A DNA stretch of 64,000 nucleotides from Dryococelus australis. Lineage: Eukaryota; Arthropoda; Insecta; Phasmatodea; Phasmatidae. Location: positions 228,957,120 to 229,021,119 of the forward strand of contig CM057009.1 of the NCBI GenBank assembly GCA_029891345.1. The letters run 5' to 3'. The translations under genes and the position numbers were made by a program. The notes below the pieces were generated by a model. The model saw only the letters and a program-made list of their open reading frames with translations, did no database searches and was not told the DNA's origin. Of the stretch, positions 10,550-23,650 are shown piece by piece; the stretch's first letter is position 1, and every line of letters starts with the position of its first letter.

Positions 10550-13500
10550 GTATGCCCCCTCGTCTTCGGAACACCCATGCGGCCTCTCATGGGAAGACTG
10601 GGGCCGTATGATGCGGGGGAAGGTACAAGAGAGGTCGGGTCGCAGTTGCAGTATTGTGGCTCTAAGGCAAGGGGGAGCCTAGGCACCCCCGGCACTAAAC
10701 AGTATAAATCCGCCGGAGAGAGCCTTTCTTGTTTGGGCAGCCGACAGGCTAATGCTTTACAGAGTGTCTTTCGCGCACTATAATTGTTGGTTCCCTAATA
10801 GCGCTGTTAGCTACATGAGGCTTTACATGTATGGTGTTGTTAACTCATATGAATTATATTTAATTCTTGATGTCGGTTTGAACTATATAATAATGTGAGA
10901 ATTGTTATAATTGTTAATCGTGTAAGCCCTCAACTTGTTATATGAATGTGAAATAGTGATTTATTGGATGTAAGTATCCAATAGACAGTGTATGGAATAT
11001 AATAGTATTTAACGTAAATTTACACTATATGCTAGGGCATGTATATAGTAAAATGTTTATGAAAGTTCTATATAACTTAGATTGTTGACTATTTTCACTA
11101 TACTAGGACAATTTCTGTAGATTTATACATATTGTTAATGAGTTTTTAGGACATATTTAAATCTACATGGTATAATGTGTTACCAGTTGGATGGCTCATA
11201 TCACTAAACTATGAAGATAACAATAGATACAAATATAAATTATGTTTTTGTTGTGCTGGCAAGTCATTACTACTTAATTTTGGTCGCTACTGGTTTGTGT
11301 TGACATGCTAGAGAAGACAGGATTGTGCTCAGCTCCGTTTTATGACTAGTCACCATATTAAAAATAATGTAAAGATTATTAGATTATTAGATCTTGCACC
11401 GAACACGGTGGTAAGGGAAATTGGGGTTATGGTGCACCTTTTGCAGTCAACAGTTCGCAATAGCAGCCTTAATATATGTGGGAAATGCTTCTAAAATCTA
11501 CATGAGTTGTTAATGTAATACAAGTATATAATAAGAGACTTCAGTCTTACTTCTCTGGACAAGAGACGATATTGTGACATCTGTAAATAGTATATACAAA
11601 TACTTTACATATTATGTCTTAGTGGATATCTGTACATGCAAGTTACTGGGCAATTATATACAAAAATTATATCGAAAAAGAAGTAATAGAAATATATTCA
11701 AGGGGCCCCAAATGAAAATATAAGACAATTTGGTATGGTGTAGTCGCCGCACGGGTCTAAGCCATCTTGAAGTGCTCTGTAGAGCTGAAATAGTGAACTG
11801 TTGACTTTGCTACTGTGAGCTGCTGCCCTCTGCAGGTAGAGTATGCTATTTTTGTTACCTGTCCAAGAACGTCTCATAAGCAAGTTTGAATGTTTGCTAC
11901 TAGGGTGCGCAGTCTGTACTATCATTTTCAAATTCAGGCATGTAACTTCTGATGCTAACTGTACATATCTGGGTATGGCATATGTTAACTTACGTCAGCA
12001 GCTAACTTATTGTGCACCTCTAGAAGACATAATTAACACAAGTGGTATTGCATTTAAGAGTGGTAACTTATTGTATAGAGCTACTATGTAGCTATTTAAC
12101 TCTATGGGCTGACGCAGTCTTGTGCTGTACTGGCCCTATAAAAATGGCAGCGTGCCATATGGTCGCCTCTTTCATATTATTATAATTTGCGCACATTTAC
12201 ATGTAGTGCCTAGGTGTGAAATAATTATTAATATTGACAACGGACGTGCATATCATTACGTGCTCTTACTATACAGTTTTCATATATAAGTCTCTGCAAA
12301 ATGGCATCTGGCCCATAGCGAAATAATAAATATACTATATACTCCATTACCGTAATACTGCGTACACTATCTTTATGCAGCTTGTGCCATTTTATTCAGT
12401 AAAAGGGCTATTAGTATTTGTTTGTAATATATTAATTCATGAGCTATACCAAGAGCTACAATTGTCGATAGACTTGTATAGTATTAACGCTCTCTGGAAA
12501 GGCATTCATATTCCCTTTGCTAGTTTAAGTGTATGAAATATAATAATATTTCTTATTTAATATTCTAATTCTTTTTTTTTAAATAAAACTGTGATGTCCT
12601 GTATTAATTATTATTGTTTCGAATTTCCCTTACATTCTAAAAGAGAATTATCGTTTTAATGCTTCCACCAACTCAGTGCTCAAACTACGCAATGTGTCAT
12701 AATTATTTGTTTTTTTTTTTTTCTTTAGAAAACTGTTTCACGTGCGTCAAATTAATGTAATACAAAAATAAAATACATTTCAGGCGTGTTCAGATGAGTA
12801 CTTCGATGTCGTGTGAATTAAAAGTACCAATTCGGAGACTGCAAACATAGTGAAAATGGTGCTTTGGACTGCTGTGTATCAGTATGAATGTGTATGTATA
12901 TAAAATCACTGGATTATTTGGTTCCACGCCCTCAAATATTATTTCCATAAGATTAAGTTCCAGTCCCCCCCCCCCCCAAACCCTAATAAATTTCACAAGT
13001 AGGCGCCAGTGCCAGCCGCAGTGGTGGTAACATAATGGTCAGGGTCAATTGCATGAACAAACAATGGATTATCTGTTTCACAACAAAAATTTGCAATTTT
13101 CCAACAAGATCTCAGCGCTGTTTATGTTTCTTGTTGGTTTAAGCAATTTACCTGACATGTTGCCATCCTCATATATCCTACCACATGTAAGTCATTATCT
13201 TTACTCTGGCACAATTTAAATGTTAAAACAAAATGCTTAAATTCTTTTTTCAATTATGGAATATTCAATTATTTATTTCCTAGACACTGGTAACTAACTA
13301 AAAAGTAATTATTTTAGTTTCTTACGTAGCATGGCTACCCACGGTGTTTAACTCTTTATCACCACGAGTGTGGCTTCGCCTGTGCCATTAAAATGGTGGC
13401 ATGCTGTGTTTTGTTTACAGTGTTTACCTGCGCCACTCGTGGCTTCATACTGCTTCCACACACTCGTTCTTGGCAGCTTGAAAGGGAAGTATACACATTG

Positions 13501-14090
13501 CACATATCTTATATTTATTCTCTATACACTATAACATATTCTTGGCTATATTGCAGTGTACTTTCTCCTGGCACACGTACCATTAAGTACACCCTGGTGC
13601 AGCCAAAATAGGCAGTTGCTCTTCTGATGGAAGCTGCAACTATTTCTTCAGCTGTGTGGTTGACACCAAGTGGCTGCTGGAGTGGTGTACTGCACTTGTT
13701 TGTAGAATATCTGCTGGAAGTATACATCTGCGTGCATTTTGTACAATTGCACACCCTCAGTACCCATGATTAACCCCAGCACAAGGAACACCGAGCTGAT
13801 TTGGTTGGTGCCCATGACAAGAAAGTATTACCTCTAGCATATAAAGTAAAATTAGTTTTTGATATGGGCCACTTTTACATTCCTTGTCCTAATAATGTCA
13901 ATTTTTATTTAACCTAGTTCGTGTATTTCTACAGTGATTGAAAATGGTCCTAAAATGTCATGGATGTGGTATGGTAACTGATATTTGAAGTTGAGCACTT
14001 TTTACCCAACGTGATTTTTCACTCAAATGAATTGACCGATTTTGAGGTCGATTCGCGAAATTTTGTGTCAAATAGCTCTTTTTTTTGGAG
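10550..14090. other. no gene recognised
   Basis: 10,550-10,790 is moderately GC-rich, with a TATAAAT at about 10,704. 10,800-12,800 is AT-rich unique-looking DNA; an 82-codon ATG frame at 11,843-12,091 has no recognisable domain. A poly-C run is at 12,965-12,977. 13,365-13,445 holds a weak inverted pair (CACGAGTGTGGC/GCCACTCGTGG). Nothing here supports an annotated gene. Confidence 0.35.
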
Positions 14091-14094
14091 GATA

Positions 14095-15075
14095 TTAAAT
14101 TGCTGTTTGTGATTCGTCGCAGGCAAGAATCGTTCGGCGGTTTTCGTGAAATCTTGCTAAGATTGGCGGTTGATGTAGTGCCAATTTAAATTTTTCGAAT
14201 GCGTCTTGTTCATGTGCTGTCCACTGGAAGGGTACATTGTCTATTGTGAGCTGTTTTAATGGTTCCACGAAAAGAGAGTAATTATGAATGTATCTGCACA
14301 GATAGAACGTAGGTCCGAGGAAGTTGCACAGCTGTTTTACGTTTTTTGGAGGTGTTATGTGCTTTATAGATGTGATCTTTTCGAAGTCAGTCTGTATGCC
14401 AGCTGGGGTAATATAGTGCCCTAATATCTTAATCTCTTGTTGAGCGAAAGAGCATGTCTTGTGGTTTATTTTGCCATTATATTTGCGCAAATGTTCCATA
14501 ACTTTCCAAATATTTTGAAGTTGCTCATTGAAGGTGTTACCTATAGTGAAAATGTCATCTATACAGGCGACAGCCATGTTCCAATGCAGGGGACCTAGCA
14601 TAATATCGACGAAGGTCTGGAAATAATTTGGACTTGTTGCGAGGCCCATTGGCGTATGGGCGTATTCGTATACCCCGACACCGTCAACACCAAATGCGAG
14701 TTTCTCTCGATCTTGTTTACATACAGGAATTGTATAGAAGCCTCTGAACATTATGATAGAGCTTATATACTTTGAGTTTTGTGACACGTTCATTGTATCC
14801 TTTTTTCGAAATATTAGATATTGAATATTGTTAATTAAGATGTTGATTTAGAAGTCAGAAGTTCTTGATGAACCGTATACCGCCTTGGTGTTTCTGTACA
14901 ACAAGAATTGTTGCAGCATAAGGGGATTCCGATGAAGTTATTATCTGAGCGTCTAGCATCTGTTGTATTTGATTTATTACTTGTTCTCGCAGTTTGGGCT
15001 TAATTCTGTAAGCCCTTGTGTGAATTGGTTTGTCTGTTGTGAGCTCGAGCTTTATCTCGAAGTTTTTAGTTTCTG
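14095..15075 (-). pseudogene. pol: Ty3/Gypsy-type reverse transcriptase remnant
   Basis: Copies element RNA into DNA in the retrotransposon particle. Reading from 15,075 downward, one frame carries the N-terminal fingers region (motif LTTDKPIHTRAYRIKP, then SPYAATIVLVQK). It is broken by stops near 14,840 and a frameshift, and the main frame starts at 14,793. That frame shows GFYTIPV, KLAFG, the PMGLATSPNYFQ block, the catalytic box as CIDD (14,554-14,565) and the downstream FLGPTFYLCRYI connection. It ends just after the RNase H start (ILACDES) at 14,095. The order and motifs fit Ty3/Gypsy rather than Copia or LINE RT. RNase H, integrase and a 3' LTR are missing below 14,095. It belongs with the gag/protease remnant at 17-19.4 kb, same strand. 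Confidence 0.85.
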
Positions 15076-15079
15076 TGAG

Positions 15080-16985
15080 TTCTGTGATAGAACTGGCAAA
15101 CCAGAATTTGTATAGTTGTAGTAGGTTTTTAATTGGTGTTGAGCCAACTTCTCAGCACCAGAGATCAGAGCCTCCCAAAATAACAGCTGAGTCAAAATCA
15201 CAGAAATTGGCCCAACTGAAAGGTTCTAATCCAAACACCAAGAAGTCCCAGAGGCCAATGTGAAATGAAAAATAATCCACTGCAATTGCGACCTCTCAGT
15301 GCAGCAACCATAAGTCAGTAAAGAAAGCCCAGCCCCCGCACAAAATAATACCGTCTTACCTTATCTTCCTCTCAGTCACATAATGTTGTAAGCCTTGCCC
15401 CATTAACCAGCAGATAGGTGTCAATATTGAATTTTACATGTTTTGAATTTACTTTTCTTTTGATGCAAAAAGATATATTACCAACAAAGGTAAAATAGGT
15501 CATTTGAAATCATGAACTTGATTGCATAAGAGGGGTAATATTGTCTCCTAAGTTTGTTAGTGAAAATAAAAGCATGGCTTTAGTTTATAGGTTTATTACT
15601 TTCAAACAAAAAATATTTTTTTCTAATGCAAACGCAAGTGCAAAACCTGAAGGCAACAACATATATAATACATGTAATACATAACAGTGAGTATTCTGCA
15701 TTTCAGCAATTAAATTAATATGCACTATCATTTTCTTATTTTGTTCAGTTACATTTCAAACTTTAAAGTTAAGGGGTGCATGCACAATAAAAAAAAAGAT
15801 TTTACAAAGAGGAAATTTAGGGGCCATTGCCCCAAACACCATAAAACGAAAGCTTCTCACATGATTTTTGTATTTAGGTACAACAGCATTTTTGAAAAAG
15901 GTTAGGTCCAATGAAAAAAAAAAAAAACTTGTAACTATAATCTTGTATTAAAGTTCCAGTTGCAGTATGTAATGATGTTGGAATAGTTCCAAAAGAATGA
16001 CGAAAAACATTGGCTTCCACTACATGTTGAAATATAGAGGACTGCATGCAAAAAAACCAAAAGATATTCTGACCAAATACTGCAAACGGTGCTCCAGAAA
16101 CTCCAACACACCGCGCATGATCTCAACTCGGCTCCCAACCCAAAAGGGCCATGGGACAGGCAGCAGATGCCCTCAAGAATTAATCACGGTGCAGGGAATG
16201 GTCGCCCATGCCGACGACCCCATTAAAGTTTCAAAACACGAAAAACATGATTTAATATCAATGGCCTTCGCCACAAACATTTATCGGGAGACACGAACAC
16301 AAACTACAATAAAAGCACTCACCTTTGCGGTCGTAGGAAGGAGTTTACTATTAAACGTTGCGTTGAAAGTTGAAGCAAGGAGAAAATAATGAACTACATG
16401 TTGCGTGTGAAAAATGAAGAAGAAAAGAGTCAGCGAATCCTTTCAGCTACTATCTTCCTGGAAGAGTTCCAACAGTCACTACATGATCTATCGATACATA
16501 TTATATAGAACGACCATGAGGGAATATAAATGTAGATGGAAAGACACAAAAATATGATTATTAAAAAAGTTAATATTGATAAACAAATTGGTGTCTGGGT
16601 TTATTTAACATTCTTTTCTTTGAACACACTGAGACAGTTTTACAGAAATTCAAACAAAAGTTAGACCTTTAATTTAAGTGCTGCCTCTATGTTTACGAAA
16701 ATTAGCTATACCAACCAGTTACCTTAGAAATTGATACAAATACAAAGAATACATAGTAACTTCCTTGTCACTTGCAGAATTTGAAATACATAACATAAAT
16801 TGAAAAACACTACCTTTTTATTAGAATATACAATATATATTTCACATAAGAGCAACTTTTGTTTATAGACAGAGACAAAATTATATTCCGAAAAAAAACA
16901 AGGAAAGATGGTAGAAAGAGGTTTTGCAAAAACATTATTAATTGCCAGAAAAGTAATTAAAGAAAATTTAGAAATAGAATGCCAC
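15080..16985. other. sequence between protease and RT of the Gypsy remnant; no gene recognised
   Basis: An intact element would have only a short protease-RT linker here, so most of this 1.9 kb is probably inserted DNA or a rearrangement. 15,120-15,400 is mildly GC-rich. A 130-codon plus-strand frame (15,997-16,389) has no recognisable domain. The rest is AT-rich with short A runs. Confidence 0.35.
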
Positions 16986-16989
16986 AGTA

Positions 16990-19450
16990 TGGCCCAGCAG
17001 TTTTGTTGTAGTGGTAGTGTGGAGTTTATGTTACCAAGTGAATGGTTCTGTGTGGGTTCTTCCTGCGACTATTTTGTTTATATAATGTTCAATGCAATTA
17101 CTCATTTCGTGCTCTAGTGTGTTTGTATTGATAGGTATTTCAATGATCTTGTTATTATTGGATGCGTACATGAAAATGTCTTTAGATAGAACTGGAACTA
17201 CGAAATTTTTTTAATGAATTCCACACATAGAATTATAGTTCATTTGAGATTGTCTATAAATAGAAATCCTTGCTGAAAATTGTAGTCAGAAATGCTGATG
17301 TTGGACTTAGTTTCGTATCTTGGAAAATCAAGGTCATTTGTGGCTCCCACTAGAGTAAATGTTTCATTCACAGGTCCACACTTGTGTTTGGTAATCAGTG
17401 TCGATGCTATGCACGAGTGCGAGCAGCCGGTGTCCAGTAACGCATTGTATATATTGCTGCCCACCCTGACAAGTACACGGGGTATTGGCGTTTTCATGTA
17501 ACTGACGCAGCATTCTTTCTTTACGGTCGGCGAAGCGTGTTTGTTTGTGTCGTGTGATTGGGACCTGTGGCTCAGTTTCTGCTTACTCTTGTCATCATTG
17601 CCACGAGGTTCCGCGTTGATGTTGTGATTCGCAGTTGTTGACAGTGTAGTGTCTTTTCCAGTGCTTGGGATACGGAATTTTGTTTGCCGAATGGAAAAAA
17701 AATATTTTTTAAATTTGTTATAACACGCCACAATGTCACTATGAAACTGCTGGTTTTGACTGGCGAAGAGTGGGCATGCCGCCGCTGAGTGAACCGAATA
17801 GTGGCACAAGGTGCATCTCATGGCCGCCAGTGAGTGGGGACCTATGAAGGCCATGCGCACGCTTCTGACGTCATTACCGTGCTGACTCGCGCATTCTTCT
17901 AGGTTGGAATCGGCACACGCCATTGCTTCCATGTGGGGTACCATGTCAATTTTCATGGGCATGGTGTTGTGTTTATGCTTGGTGTTTTTGCGGGCATCGT
18001 CTCTATTACAGATATGTATCCCTGACCTGCTTTTAGTGTCCCGAAATGTAATACAGGATGACTTGTTTTCCGCGATTTCCTCTGTCTGAATTTTTTGTAT
18101 GCAATGTAATGTTGGACGCCTTGTCATTTGGAAATTGTCGCTGCGGGAGTTAAATTTGGCTATTTCCGCATACGATCTTGCGGGAACACATTTACTACAG
18201 AACGCCTCACGGGCGTTTATGACACGCTGCACTTTTACTGCTGGGGGTGGGGGGTTGTTTCTTTCTGTGTAGCATTGTCGAGTATTGTCGCCCTGCAGGC
18301 GTTCCTGTTGGCTATTCTCTATTCTTAAGGGCCCTGTCTGCCTGCGTTTGGCATCCTGAAAATTCTTTATTGTGGGATGGGTTTCTGTAATTTTTCTTTG
18401 TGTGAGTTCCGTAAAGTTGTGTGTTATATTCCGCACTGATGTAAATTGGGGTGATTTGATGGTTGGGGTGCCTGTGTTTTTGTTGGAATGAGTTTTGATG
18501 TGTTTTGTCGTCATGGTACGGTGGTGTGGTGGGTTTCTTGTGCTTTACTTGTTCACACAGACTAGCTAACTGATGCTTTAGTGTTTTAATTTCTTCCTAA
18601 AGTTAGGCATTTTCCACAAATTTTGATTGGATTTCAATGAGTTGAATATATCTATAAATTCCTACCTCAACAGTATTTAAGTTTAGGAGCAGTTGTTCAA
18701 AGGTATCATTTCGCAATGGTGTTATCTTGCCTGCTACTGCTGGTAATAATTATAGCCAAATTATTTTTATGAACTTCTCCTCTGGAAAGTATGGTTTGTA
18801 TTTTTTTCTTATAGAATATGAGGTCCTCTACATGGGACTGACAACTTTCCCCTTGTCTGTGTTTCTTTGTGTAAAGTAAGTTTGTGTATTTGTCAATTTC
18901 GTCTATGGGTATGAAAAGTGATTTTAATTTGGATTCAATAATTTGTCAAGTTTAATCTTGTGGGTGGGTGTAGTAAATGTTTCATATGCCCGCTTAGCAG
19001 TACCTTGTAAGTAAAATATTAAGGACCTGCATTTTTCGATATCTGACCACCTATTTATATCGCTAGCTGCATTGTAAGTTTCCAAGAATTCCACCACATC
19101 TTCGTTATTTTCCCCTGCAAATGTGGGGATGGGTTCTGAGTGTTTCAAAATAACCTGTGTTGGATTTGGAATGTTAATTGGTTGTGGAATTTGAACTGTG
19201 CCGTTCTAGGCATTGGCATACTGGTGATCTGTGATGATATGAATGTTGGTGTAATCATGTTCTGTAATGTCAGATTCTGTACTGGGTATGGAAATTAAAA
19301 CTAGTTCGGTTGCTTGAAGTTTTTTCAGTGGGCGTGGTCTCAGATAGCCACTCGAGCTATTTTGTTATGTGTGATGATTGTGTCATTAAACGAATAGTCT
19401 AATGCTGTACTTTGTTGGGTGGGTGAAGTGTGTTGCAAGTCAAATAATTC
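16990..19450 (-). pseudogene. gag: Gypsy gag-protease remnant, copy 1
   Basis: Gag forms the retrotransposon particle and its protease matures it. On the minus strand: a capsid segment at 19,150-18,924 (HSEPIPTFAG, then FYLQGTAKRAYE); a coiled-coil stretch near 18,590; a Pro/Asn-rich linker; a zinc knuckle of form C-x2-C-x4-H-x4-C at 17,774-17,815 (CTLCHYSVHSAAAC); and a retropepsin active site LLDTGCSHSC (DTG at 17,426-17,434). A protease-RT linker frame continues to about 17,030. Frameshifts lie near 18,500 and 18,924. N-terminal similarity to copy 2 (TQQSTALDY) extends to about 19,450, where it is lost. Gag order and spacing match copy 2, so the two are members of one family. Confidence 0.8.
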
Positions 19451-20114
19451 TGTATTCTCACTGGGTAACTCGGGGTGTGTTTTGTTCTGTTTTGCGCTCT
19501 CGGTATGCTTGTATCGATTTTTATGGATTTCGTCAGTTTCCGTACCGATTTGGATGCAGACTTACTTGGATTACTCATGTCCGCATATCAGTGTAATGTT
19601 GTGTAACGGAGCCTTAATATCTACCAAGATCACAGAAAGCGTTTATAAAAATATTTTTATTTCCACTATTGCACACACCTTGTGTTGAAAATTACATATT
19701 GCCAAAGCAAAATTGCCCGAAAGGCGGTGCTGTGGTTTATCATGCAATAATTTGAAAGCATAAGTCCATACACACTTACTACTCTAGAAGACAATGGGCG
19801 ATTGTACGGTGACGGTGTTGGCGACATGGGAAATGTGCTCCCACGCACTCGCGCGACCACAGTTTTCTTAGTAGCAACTGACTGTAGGCTTTGAATGAAC
19901 TTTTTCACTGTTTACTGCGGTGCCGTACAAGTTTACAGATTGTATTATGTTGACTCGTAAGTTACGAGGGAAATCAATCCTGGTGGGAGGTGAGTGATAG
20001 GCGTCTGCACTAATTCCTGACTTGTTGTATTTATTGATTTACATTAAAATTTGTTTTAATTTTAATGCAAGGTATAGGGGAAGGTCGGAAGCGAACGGCG
20101 CCTCCACCATTTGC
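19451..20114. other. spacer between gag copy 1 and the second LTR-like repeat
   Basis: I recognise no gene. It may contain the lost 5' end of copy 1, but homology to copy 2 cannot be followed by eye. Confidence 0.3.
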
Positions 20115-20652
20115 TGTGACTCCTCCAGAGGGGTGAGGTCACGCACTCAATAGGGGGATACTCGTAGACAGAGGTAAAGGCACTCGTTTATACAAACGCT
20201 ACTTTTTTCAAAGCAATAACAATACAAATACCGCTGAGCAAGTGCTGTTAAAAGTGGCAAGAAATACTCTGACTTACTTAAAAGAGCCAAACATGTCACA
20301 TTAATGAGCTTAATATTGGCCTTCGCCTATCCCGATGTCTCGCGCAGCCTGGGTCGCCCTATTAGGAAATATAATTACCCTGGGTAACGATTTCGGCAAC
20401 GAGGAAGCTCTCTCGACGGTGGATGTGGAGGGCGACGATTCCGGACGATTCCGTCGAACTGGCAGGGCCTTCGGCGGACTAGAACCAGATGGCGCCTCGA
20501 GCCGCCATTGTCCTGTCCTTATATACTGACAGACCCGACCTCGTAACCCTTTCCCCTGGGAGTGTTAATAAAACAGCCGTTCAGGCTTGCCGAGGTAGCG
20601 CTGCACCCAGTGTTTACGCGCCTCCTGGCAAGCATAGCTGTTGGCAGCCACA
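20115..20652 (+). repeat. solo-LTR-like repeat, copy 2
   Basis: Begins TGTGACTCCTCCAGAG and ends GGCAGCCACA, matching copy 1 at 9,953-10,549 throughout, with the TATA-like CTTATATACTGACAG and AATAAA in the same order. It sits 30 bp from the broken end of gag copy 2 and points the opposite way, so it looks like a separate insertion that may have cut that element. Confidence 0.55.
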
Positions 20653-20683
20653 GCAGTACTGAGTACCAAAACAGATGGTTAGG

Positions 20684-22927
20684 TTAGGCTGTATGTTTTT
20701 TGGTTGGTAGCATGTTTTTCTTTAACACATTTTCATCATTGCGAGGTTGCCACGGTGTATTTTTAAAATAGTGTGTATTGGCTGTGGCGCAGTTCCTGTG
20801 TGTAGTTTGTATGTAAACAGTTTGCGGTGTGAGGCCAAATTCATTTTTGAAATGTTTGTAACGGACTCCGATATCCATTGCAAATTCAAAGCATTGCTTG
20901 GGGAACAGCTGACAATGTTTGGCCTTGTGTCCGGCGTAAAAACAAAGTGTGCATGTGTTGTGTACAAGGCTACGTGGGCCAGCGGTTTCCTGTTTGTGAG
21001 GTGTGTGTTGCGAAGATATGGCAACACCACCTTGTAGGTCGCGGCGTGGTAGTGGTGTGGCAACGTCGGCCGGCTGTGCATGGGGAAAGAAGTGTTGCAC
21101 CTGTAATTATCACATGGGGCTGGCTGCACTCGCACGGCATGATGTTTAGAGACATGGCCGAGTGTAGCTATGGTAACTGGCCTTGAAGTATGTATGCTGA
21201 CAATTCGCTGTTGACCTGTCCTTGGAACCATCATCTGTTTCTGTGGTATTTGTTTGGACGCTAAATCGCCTGATCTACCTACAGCCTCTGATTTCACTGA
21301 CAATACGGAAATGTTTTGCAGGAAGGCCTTGTGTTGTCTTTTTCCCGCGGGTGTATTCTTGTCTGTTTGACGTGTCCAAGTTCTTCGTGTACTACTAGCA
21401 TACGCTGGCTTCACCCGCTGTGTAAACTCTATGTGAGATATGGGGTGTTGTGTTGTATTTCATGGAATTGCACACACATGTCTTTGTATTAGGTGTGGTT
21501 TACGTGCTTTAGGCAGGTTACTGTAGGAATTGAACTTCGCAATTTCGGTGTAGGTTCGCTGTGGCACAACTTTATTAAACATAGCACTAGAAACATCCCG
21601 GACCCGGTCGTTACTTTCCTGGGTGGGGGTGGGACTAGTTTGCTTGTACCGTTCTCTGGAAATGTGTTCTTGCACCTGACCATATTGTCTGTGTTCTGCC
21701 CTGAAGGGGCCTGTCTGGGGGCGTGTGCGGTGTTTATAGGGCCCTGGGTGTTTTGTTTGTCTGTATGGTTCCCTATGCTGTCTCCACTCATTGACTGTTG
21801 GCAGGTTGTACCGTGTGTGATGGTGTGTGTCTCTGTGGATGGTGGGTGGGGTGGAGATGTAGTTATGTGAGTGTTTATGACTGTATGGGGGCATGGTGCA
21901 ATATATTTGTTTGTATTTTTGAGGTTGTGTATTTGCTGCTTCAACAATTCTAGCTCTTCTTGGAGTTTAGCGTGATGTGTGGTCTGTGAAACCTGTTGTA
22001 TTATTTGTTGGTGTCTGTACATACCCAACTCAATATTTTTATATTTTGTGTAATTGGCTGAATGTGGTATTCTCGAAAGGGACAAGTTTGTCAGCAAGAG
22101 CTGGTGTCAGTGAGGTGCAGATTATATTATGAAAGTTCAACTCGGGTATTTGTGGATCACACTTGTTTTTATAAAATGTCAAGTTTTCTACATGTGCAAA
22201 ATACTATGGCCTGGGTGTTGTTTGTTGGTGTGAAGAAGCTGCCTGTAGTGTCGAGTTTTCGGAAGGTCTGTAATAACTAATCTATACTCTGTTGTCATGA
22301 GATTTCCTGCTGATTGGCGTAATAAAGATTTTTGAAGGCCCTCTTTGCCGTACCTCGTAAATAGAGCTTCAAGCGCCATAGTTTTTCAAGGTCTAGCCAC
22401 CCATTAACTTCACTTGCGGCGCTGAAATTGTCAAAAATTTCTTCGACATTTTCGTGATTTCCCTCAGAGAAGGTGGGGATGGGTTGTGAGTGCTGTAAAA
22501 TGACTTGTGTGGGCATTTGAATGTTATATAATTGTAGGGTTTGTACTGTGGCATTAATGGTGTTGACAGATTGATGTTCTGTTGTATTATTGGTGTTTGT
22601 GTACTGGTGTTTTGGGATATGAGAATTCATGCTGGGAATGGAAGTTGAAAATATATTTGTTGTTTGTAGTGTGGAAAGTGGGCAGGGTCGGAGATATCCA
22701 CTGGTACTGGGTTCGTGTGTGTCTTGAAATGTGTAATCTAATGCTGTGTTCTGCTGTGTGGTGGAAATGTGTTCAATGGGTGTTATGTGTTCTATGTTAT
22801 CTGTTGCTAGCTGGGATCTCAAATGTTTGTGTACTTCTACAGCATGTTTCGTATCACTTAAGTCTAACAACAGGGTTTTAACTAGCTTGTGTATGTTTTG
22901 TGTAGTAGATATGTTTTCGGTGTTCAT
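20684..22927 (-). pseudogene. gag: Gypsy gag remnant, copy 2
   Basis: A real ATG at 22,927 opens a 210-codon frame. An N-terminal Ser/Thr-rich region is followed by a capsid segment with HSQPIPTF and LYLRGTAKRAF. After a frameshift near 22,300 comes a coiled coil (LQEELELLKQQIHNLKN, about 21,960) and a Pro/His-rich linker. A second frame change near 21,700 leads to the TYTEIAKFNSYS block shared with copy 1, and a zinc knuckle CTLCFYAGHKAKHC sits at 20,912-20,953. Protease and RT are missing; the element stops next to the LTR-like repeat at 20,652. Three frames are needed to cover it, so it is dead. Confidence 0.8.
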
Positions 22928-22929
22928 GA

Positions 22930-23650
22930 TGGCATGTTAGCATAGGTGGTGTGGTGTACTTGGTTATGAACACATAGTGTAACTTATAATTAATTCAGAC
23001 GACAAAGAAAACATGAGTTGGGAAAGCACTCCTAAAACACATATAAACACAAGTGAGTATTTATGTAACAAAAGAAACAGATGTCCTTTAATACAAATTC
23101 AAACTGACCATACATTAAATAAAAATAAGCAGGAAGCATTTCAAGAGGGAGTGGGATGGGCGCCATGATGTCGGGCAGCTTGGTTGGCAACGACTACTGC
23201 ATGCTTCGCTGACTGGCTCTGTTGCATTAACCTACCTCAATGCTGCAGGGAAGCTAACAGCTGTTGCACGCTCATGATGGTTTGCTGTGTTCTACACATA
23301 TTTAATTAACCGAACTGGCAATGGGATGACACTGTAAAAAGAACTTAAAGTTAATCAGAAAATACAATTAAAGCAAGACAGGAACATGAATCTGTAAGAA
23401 TATATTATGTTTATGCGCGTCGTGGCTTACTGTGCATCGTGGCTGGTTGGTCGGCCATGTGTCCTTCCAGCTGCAATCAGGAACTTTAGCAAAGTGCATT
23501 TAAAAGTTCTAGGTAAAATGAAGCTACTCGCTTAAGATCGAGCTTAACTATAACTATAACTTCACTGCTACTCCTGAGCCTATGGCTGCTGCTAGCCAGC
23601 TTACTATCAACTCAATATGTTAAAGAGGCCAACAAGGGGGGGGGGGGGAG
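22930..23650 (-). other. probable 5' leader of gag copy 2
   Basis: About 720 bp lie between the candidate LTR end and the gag ATG. No coding frame is conserved. A primer-binding site could not be identified; a C-run (G-run on the plus strand, 23,636-23,648) sits where one would be expected. Confidence 0.3.

Noticed and set aside
15997-16389. 130-codon plus-strand frame
   Set aside because: No domain, no codon or repeat support; lies in probable inserted DNA inside a dead retroelement.
20878-21186. Plus-strand Cys/Val-rich frames over the gag region
   Set aside because: Antisense shadows of the minus-strand gag frame.
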